In this document: piece by piece, positions 14,412 to 18,118 of the stretch
Layout of the letters: each line of letters starts with the position of its first letter
Position numbering within the stretch: the stretch's first letter is position 1
NCBI GenBank assembly: GCA_964502665.1
Contig: CAZCXP010000038.1
Location: forward strand, 1-18,118
Reading direction: 5' to 3'
Origin: SOKG01 sp964502665
GTDB taxonomy: Bacteria; Chloroflexota; Dehalococcoidia; SZUA-161
Length of the DNA stretch: 18,118 nucleotides
Position numbers and translations under genes: made by a program
The notes under the pieces: generated by a model
The model's database searches: none
Told to the model about the DNA's origin: nothing
The model's input: the letters and a program-made list of their open reading frames with translations, nothing else

Positions 14412-14480
14412 AACTGGTCTCTCGTGATATCCTCTGTGAGGAATCGCTCCTCTCGCCCTTCAGGGAAAAAGGTCAGTTCA

Positions 14481-14509
14481 ATTATAGGGGAACGATAAGC
14501 TTGAGGCAA
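14481..14509 (-). promoter_or_regulatory. Sigma70-type promoter for the GAF-HPRT gene
   Basis: On the minus strand TTGCCT (14504-14509, four of six), 17 bases, then TATAAT (14481-14486, perfect). The start point near 14474 gives a leader of about 63 bases. It is divergent from the promoter of the beta-propeller gene, about 60 bases away. Confidence 0.7.
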
Positions 14510-14567
14510 ACTCTCAAAGATACTAACGATTGGGCTGTAGCCCCCCAGAACGGCGGTTTTCGAGCTA

Positions 14568-14596
14568 TTGACAGCTTTGGGCAGGGCTGATAGCAT
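14568..14596 (+). promoter_or_regulatory. Promoter for the beta-propeller lipoprotein
   Basis: TTGACA (14568-14573, perfect), 17 bases, then TAGCAT (14591-14596, four of six) with TGA directly upstream, an extended -10. The start point near 14603 gives a leader of about 59 bases. It shares CTATTGACA with the small-RNA promoter at 12811-12819. Confidence 0.7.
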
Positions 14597-14661
14597 TCTG
14601 GAGCATGGTTGCTGCCACAGGGCATAGCCTTTGCATGGGGGCAATCCTAGCGGGAGCGTGA

Positions 14662-16038
14662 ATGGTGTGGAGACTCTGGGCCATCTCGGCGCTTGTTCTA
14701 GCCCTGTTGACTCTGGGACTAGCAAACCTAGGCTGCGAGCAATTGGTTACCGATTCTGGGGGGGGCGAGGTCGCTGAGGCTTGGGTCGTCAGGTATGACG
14801 GCCAGACAGACGATGACAGTGCTCTGGCCCTGGCTTTGGATGAACCGGGCAATATCTACGTCACCGGCTATAGCTGGGGTCACGACAGCTTAAGCGACTT
14901 TGCAACCATCAAATATGACATCAAGGGGAACCAGCTCTGGGTCGCACGTTATGATGGGCCAGCAAGTGACGATGACAAGGCTTTGGATCTGGTTCTGGAC
15001 AACTCAGGGAACATCTACGTCACCGGCTGGAGCATGGGCAACGGCACTGGGGCAGACTACGCCACCATAAAGTACGATGGTGCGGGCAGCCGGCTCTGGG
15101 TAGCGCGCTACGACGGACCAGTAAGCGGCTATGACAAGGCTCATGCCTTGGGTGTGGACTACCTAGGGAACATCTACGTCACCGGCTGGAGCCAGGGCAA
15201 CAGCACTGAGGCAGACTACGCCACCATGAAATATAACACTGATGGGAACCAACTCTGGGTGGCACGTTACGACGGGCCAACAAGTGGCAAGGACGAGAGT
15301 TATGCCATAGCCGTGGACGGGTGGGCTAACGTCTATGGCACGGGCGCAAGTCAGGGCAATGGTACTGAAACGGACTATGCCACCATCATGTACGGCAGTG
15401 GGGGCAATCAGCTCTGGGTGGCACGCTACGACGGACCAGTAAGCGGCGAGGACAATGCTCAGGCCATAGCTGTAGACGACCTGGGCAATGTCTACGTCAC
15501 AGGTCAGAGCCGGGGCAACGGCACCGAGGCAGACTACGCCACGGTCAAGTACGATAATAACGGAAACCAACTCTGGGTCACACGTTACGATGGACCAGTG
15601 GGTGGCGAGGACAGTCCTCGGGCCATAGCTGTAGATAGCTGGGGCAACGTCTATGTCACAGGCCGGAGCCGGGGCAATGGCACTGATGCAGACTACGCCA
15701 CGGTTAAGTACGACGATAACGGAAATCAACTCTGGGTAGCGCGCTACGACGGTCAGGCTAGCGGAGAGGACGATGCGCAAACCATAGGCTTGGACGGCCG
15801 CGGCAACGTCTATGTCAGCGGCTGGAGCGAGGGAATTGGAAGCCGCTACGACTGTGCTACCCTCAAGTACGACGCCGCCGGAAACCAGATGTGGGTCGCG
15901 CGATACGACGGGCCGGTAAACGGCCATGATAAGGCTTATGCCATGGCTTTGGATACCTTGGGCAACCTCTATATCACCGGCAGGAGCTCTGGCGAAGGCA
16001 CCTCCTACGATTACACCACTATAAAGTATACTCAGTAA
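14662..16038 (+). CDS. Secreted SBBP-repeat beta-propeller lipoprotein
   Basis: A 458-residue protein. A signal peptide (about 1-24) ends ANLGC, so C25 is a likely lipid-anchored cysteine, although the -3 residue is not typical. From about residue 40 to the end there are eight tandem repeats of about 52 residues, with the pattern GNxYVTGxSxGxGTxxDYATxKYD, GNQLWVARYDG, then DxAxAxxxD. This is the beta-propeller repeat called SBBP. Eight units suggest a closed eight-bladed propeller. The fourth unit is degenerate (ANVYGTG for GNVYVTG). Asp and Gly residues are frequent and could bind calcium. GGGAG precedes the ATG by 6 bases and a good promoter lies upstream. The function is probably surface binding or adhesion; the ligand is unknown. 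Confidence 0.88.
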   Translation: MVWRLWAISALVLALLTLGLANLGCEQLVTDSGGGEVAEAWVVRYDGQTDDDSALALALDEPGNIYVTGYSWGHDSLSDFATIKYDIKGNQLWVARYDGPASDDDKALDLVLDNSGNIYVTGWSMGNGTGADYATIKYDGAGSRLWVARYDGPVSGYDKAHALGVDYLGNIYVTGWSQGNSTEADYATMKYNTDGNQLWVARYDGPTSGKDESYAIAVDGWANVYGTGASQGNGTETDYATIMYGSGGNQLWVARYDGPVSGEDNAQAIAVDDLGNVYVTGQSRGNGTEADYATVKYDNNGNQLWVTRYDGPVGGEDSPRAIAVDSWGNVYVTGRSRGNGTDADYATVKYDDNGNQLWVARYDGQASGEDDAQTIGLDGRGNVYVSGWSEGIGSRYDCATLKYDAAGNQMWVARYDGPVNGHDKAYAMALDTLGNLYITGRSSGEGTSYDYTTIKYTQ

Positions 16039-16039
16039 G

Positions 16040-16075
16040 GGGGCCCTGGGCCCCATCTCCTGCCGACTCCGGCAG
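16040..16075 (+). terminator. Tandem hairpins after the beta-propeller gene
   Basis: GGGGCCC-T-GGGCCCC (16040-16054, perfect 7-1-7) starts 2 bases after the stop codon and is followed by CTGCCG-ACTC-CGGCAG (16060-16075, perfect 6-4-6). No T-run follows, so the role as terminator is inferred from position. The second hairpin resembles a dispersed repeat type. Confidence 0.5.
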
Positions 16076-16338
16076 GTGGGTGGTCGTGACCAGGATGATA
16101 CCAGTCGCTGTCGATATCGGGTCCGCTTTGAACACCGCTACCACCTCAGGTTCCCTTTATGCTATGTCATTAACAGTGTAAGCCGTTCCCCACTATCCGG
16201 CCTACGAGACAAAAGTCACATACAGCGACGGCGGCCATATCTAGAATCTTAGATAGATTTCGACAGCGATTGGAGCGAGCAGCTTGAGGAAGCAGAGACA
16301 GGACTTTCTCCAGCTCACGGGGCGGAAGGAGGAGGTTT
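16076..16338. other. Intergenic region with a repeated motif and a small dyad
   Basis: No convincing gene is seen. The region holds GAGACAAAAGTCACATACAG (16206-16225), nearly identical to the inverse of 12734-12753. It also holds an 18-base dyad, TATCTA-GAATCT-TAGATA (16238-16255), which could be an operator for the genes that follow. I could not place a good -35/-10 pair for the CoA-binding/rubrerythrin unit. Confidence 0.4.
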
Positions 16339-16470
16339 ATGGAAAATGACGTTAACGCTGACATCCAAAAGGTGTTAACCGAATACCGCACCGTCGCTAT
16401 AGTGGGTGCCTCGGATAATCCCGATCGTCCCAGCCACAGGGTGGCTGAATTTCTGAAGAGCGAGGGCTAG
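16339..16470 (+). pseudogene. Truncated CoA-binding domain protein (N-terminal remnant)
   Basis: Forty-three codons from an ATG with a strong AAGGAGGAGG upstream. The product contains TVAIVGASDNPDRPSHRVAEFL (18-39), the first strand-helix unit of the CoA-binding (YccU-like, Rossmann) family, whose members are about 140 residues long. A TAG then follows EG, just where GY-RVIPVNP is expected. The bases after the TAG do not encode the rest of the family in any frame, so this is a truncation with loss of the 3' part, not a single nonsense change. The intact ribosome-binding site means the stub may still be translated. Rubrerythrin starts 41 bases later. Confidence 0.8.
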
Positions 16471-16511
16471 GTCAGGCAAGAACATCGAATTCATTAAACG
16501 GAGGTGATCGG

Positions 16512-17015
16512 ATGGCAAAGACGCTAGATAATCTAAAGGCCGCATTCGCCGGCGAGAGCCAGGCAAGCACGAAGTACCTGGCATTTGCGCGCAAGGCGGA
16601 GCAGGAGGGATATCCTGAGGTGGCCAAGCTGTTCCGCGCCGCGGCAGCGGCGGAGGTAGTGCATGCGCGCAACCACCTGGAGACCATGGAAGGGGTGCAT
16701 TCCACTGAGGATAACCTGAAAGAAGCCATCGCGGGCGAGAACATTGAGCATGTGAAGATGTATCCCGAGTTCATCGAGCAGGCAAACAAGGAGCAAAAGC
16801 CGAGAGCGGAGCGCACCTTCGATTGGGCGCGCAAGGTAGAGATGATTCACGAGTCGCTCTACAAATCGGCGCTCGATGCCCTGCAAGCGGGGGGCAAGCC
16901 CGAGGCCAAGGAACACTTCGTCTGCCAGGTGTGCGGGTTCACTGCGGAGGGCCAGGCCCCGGACAGGTGCCCGGTCTGCGGCGCAGCTCGAACCAGTTTC
17001 TTGAAAGTGGATTAG
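16512..17015 (+). CDS. rbr: Rubrerythrin
   Basis: A 167-residue non-haem iron protein that reduces hydrogen peroxide in anaerobes. The ferritin-like di-iron domain has ligands E15 (AGESQAS), E48 and H51 (AEVVH), E76 and E79 (GENIEH), and E110 and H113 (KVEMIHE). The C-terminal rubredoxin-like domain has CQVCGF (C138, C141) and CPVCGA (C153, C156) for one iron. All expected ligands are present and the length is only a little short of the classic enzyme. GGAGGTGA lies 5 bases upstream of the ATG, the best Shine-Dalgarno in the window. It is probably co-transcribed with the truncated CoA-binding gene upstream. It suggests an anaerobic or microaerophilic cell. Confidence 0.96.
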   Translation: MAKTLDNLKAAFAGESQASTKYLAFARKAEQEGYPEVAKLFRAAAAAEVVHARNHLETMEGVHSTEDNLKEAIAGENIEHVKMYPEFIEQANKEQKPRAERTFDWARKVEMIHESLYKSALDALQAGGKPEAKEHFVCQVCGFTAEGQAPDRCPVCGAARTSFLKVD

Positions 17016-17144
17016 AGGCAGTTTCAGAAAGCACGGGCCGAGCTGGAACGGGTTTGGGCGATTGGGTTCGAGGTCAGGGGCAAGACAATCACTCTCGATG
17101 AGACCAAGGTCAGGCCCCTGAGCGAAGGCCCGCCACAGGTATAG
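17016..17144 (+). pseudogene. Coding-like in-frame segment after the rubrerythrin stop
   Basis: The rubrerythrin frame stays open for 42 codons after its TAG, ending in another TAG at 17142-17144. The predicted peptide contains KARAELERVWAIGF and EVRGKTITLDETKVRPLSEG, with charge and codon patterns like a real protein end. No start codon with a ribosome-binding site is visible. It may be the 3' remnant of a lost gene. I do not recognise the family. Confidence 0.35.
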
Positions 17145-17194
17145 ATGAGCAGGGTCGGCGAAACGAAATCGAACCTGCCAATGATTAGCAGATG

Positions 17195-17300
17195 CCGTTC
17201 GTGGTGAGCCCTTCGGCTCCGCTCAGGACACGCCTGTCAAACCATGAACGGCCCTTCGACAGGCCCCTGAGTAAATCAGGGGCAGGCTCAGGGCGAACGG
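17195..17300. repeat. Interspersed repeat, family B, copy 2
   Basis: Begins CCGTTCGTGGTGAGCC and ends GGCGAACGG, so the ends are inverted copies (CCGTTCG/CGAACGG). The inverted ACCATGAACGG (17241-17251) and the hairpin CCCCTGA-GTAAA-TCAGGGG (17264-17282) lie inside. It closely matches 12356-12412 in its first half. The stretch 17016-17341 holds this repeat and the segment described above, and no other gene. Confidence 0.85.
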
Positions 17301-17341
17301 AGCAAACGAGCGGTGGGCTTCCCTATGGTGTCTCCACCCTA

Positions 17342-17887
17342 TTACAGGCCTTGCTCCAGTTCCTCCGCGGTACACCGGCGCATGTCCTTTAACTTCGGCA
17401 GCCTGAACTCCGCCACTGCGCTCTGTCCTGTTGCGTCTTCGCCATAGACAACCAGCGTTAGCTTGACATCTCTGGGCAACTGGTACGGTTCCAAGACAGG
17501 GAATTGGAACCGGCAACTACATATCTGCCTCGGCTTGAGCGAACGTGAGTATGTTCCGTCGCGGAGGCCGGAGTCTGTGTTCACGGGAGGGCAATAATCG
17601 CAGCCCCCGGAGAAAGGAGGATAGGACTCGGTGTCTCCCGCAATATACACGAAACCATCGTAGTCAAAGTACAACGCTGATTCGCCCACATTTTCGAACC
17701 TCAACGACACAGTTAACACTTCAGAGTATTCGGTGGACGCCAATTCCTCCGCGAAGCAGTAGTCTTGAAGGGTCACCTTGAGGGGACTCTTCTCGCCTGT
17801 TTCCCCTTCACCCCAATAGCAACCTGTGGCGCCAATAGCAAGCGCCAGTATGAGCACAGGTACCATAAGGAATACGAACCGTTTCAC
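17342..17887 (-). CDS. Lipoprotein of unknown function with Ig-like domain
   Basis: A 181-residue protein from the GTG at 17887. The signal peptide VKRFVFLMVPVLILALAIGATGC ends in a good lipobox (ATGC), giving C23 as the lipid-anchored residue. The open frame extends upstream to 17995, but those 36 residues have no signal-like features, so the GTG is preferred; its ribosome-binding site is weak. The mature part looks like an all-beta, DUF4352/Ig-like domain (VLTVSLRFENVGESALYFDYDGFVYI), with later cysteine pairs GCDYC and CSC that could form disulfides. No enzyme motif is seen. The gene is isolated between family B and family C repeats. Confidence 0.7.
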   Translation of the reverse strand: MKRFVFLMVPVLILALAIGATGCYWGEGETGEKSPLKVTLQDYCFAEELASTEYSEVLTVSLRFENVGESALYFDYDGFVYIAGDTESYPPFSGGCDYCPPVNTDSGLRDGTYSRSLKPRQICSCRFQFPVLEPYQLPRDVKLTLVVYGEDATGQSAVAEFRLPKLKDMRRCTAEELEQGL

Positions 17888-18045
17888 GATTCCGCCAGTC
17901 TGACTCAGGAGTGTAAGTTCCTTCGCTTGAACGTATATGTCTCCGAGTATTTTGATTTGCTTTCTGTGGCTTGTCAAGCCTCGCCATAGCTCCACGTTCT
18001 GATGGGCCTCAAACCTTGGCCAGGCTGCCTTCCCCCTCCCTCTAA

Positions 18046-18068
18046 CTCCCTCCCGCCGGGGGAGGGAG
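18046..18068. repeat. Family C palindromic repeat
   Basis: CTCCCTCCC-GCCGG-GGGAGGGAG is a perfect 9-5-9 hairpin, related in composition and form to 11430-11450. It lies within a longer pyrimidine-rich stretch (18028-18098). Confidence 0.65.
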
Positions 18069-18102
18069 GATCGGCAGTTCCTCTCCCCTCTAATTCTAGT
18101 TG

Positions 18103-18118
18103 CCGTTCGTGGTGAGCC
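18103..18118. repeat. Interspersed repeat, family B, copy 3 (cut by window end)
   Basis: CCGTTCGTGGTGAGCC is identical to the first 16 bases of the copies at 12356 and 17195. The rest lies outside the window. Confidence 0.85.

Noticed and set aside
16339..17144. Amber (TAG) recoding, suggested by TAG stops in two adjacent frames
   Set aside because: After the first TAG the sequence does not continue the CoA-binding family, and mnmE also ends normally at TAG. Truncation is simpler.
1..18118. CRISPR array
   Set aside because: The repeats are few, widely spaced and internally palindromic, with no regular repeat-spacer pattern and no cas gene.

Overview
The window looks like a contig from an uncultured, anaerobic-leaning bacterium, most likely of the Chloroflexota (Dehalococcoidia-like). 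This is inference. It rests on moderate-to-high GC, lipoprotein signals without outer-membrane genes, a rubrerythrin, a HicBA pair, a small zinc-ribbon protein, and many short palindromic interspersed repeats between genes. No rRNA, tRNA, CRISPR array, transposase or phage gene was found. The first about 70 bases and the last about 16 bases both lie inside copies of interspersed repeats that recur inside the window, so the contig may have broken at repeats.

Layout. 105-2347 (minus): a NYN-domain RNase-like protein with its own promoter, and a padR-MFS transporter operon with two overlapping palindromes over the padR -10 box. 2488-3825 (plus): mnmE (tRNA-modifying GTPase), with a promoter so close that the mRNA would be almost leaderless. 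3836-4020: a palindromic, MITE-like element. 4032-4814 (plus): a PAC2-family protein. 5003-6922 (minus): ftsH. 7150-11313 (minus): a 1387-residue thioester-containing alpha-2-macroglobulin/complement-like lipoprotein. 11767-12203 (plus): hicB-hicA, then a stack of three repeat families. 12464-12658 (minus): a zinc-ribbon protein. 12848-12975 (plus): a predicted structured small RNA with a near-consensus promoter and a 12-bp closing stem that runs straight into seven Ts. 12957-14411 (minus): a GAF / nuclease-fold-like / hypoxanthine phosphoribosyltransferase fusion. 14662-16038 (plus): a secreted eight-repeat beta-propeller lipoprotein. 16339-16470 (plus): a truncated CoA-binding-domain gene, followed by rubrerythrin at 16512-17015. 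17342-17887 (minus): an Ig-like lipoprotein of unknown function.

The genes do not form one pathway. They are mostly single-gene or two-gene units: housekeeping (mnmE, ftsH, hpt-like), stress response (rubrerythrin, HicBA), regulated efflux (padR-MFS), and three putative cell-surface lipoproteins. The most notable items are the complement-like thioester protein, which carries a C3-type catalytic histidine, the unidentified small RNA, the three-part GAF-nuclease-like-HPRT fusion, and a nested palindrome whose two stems differ by paired changes.
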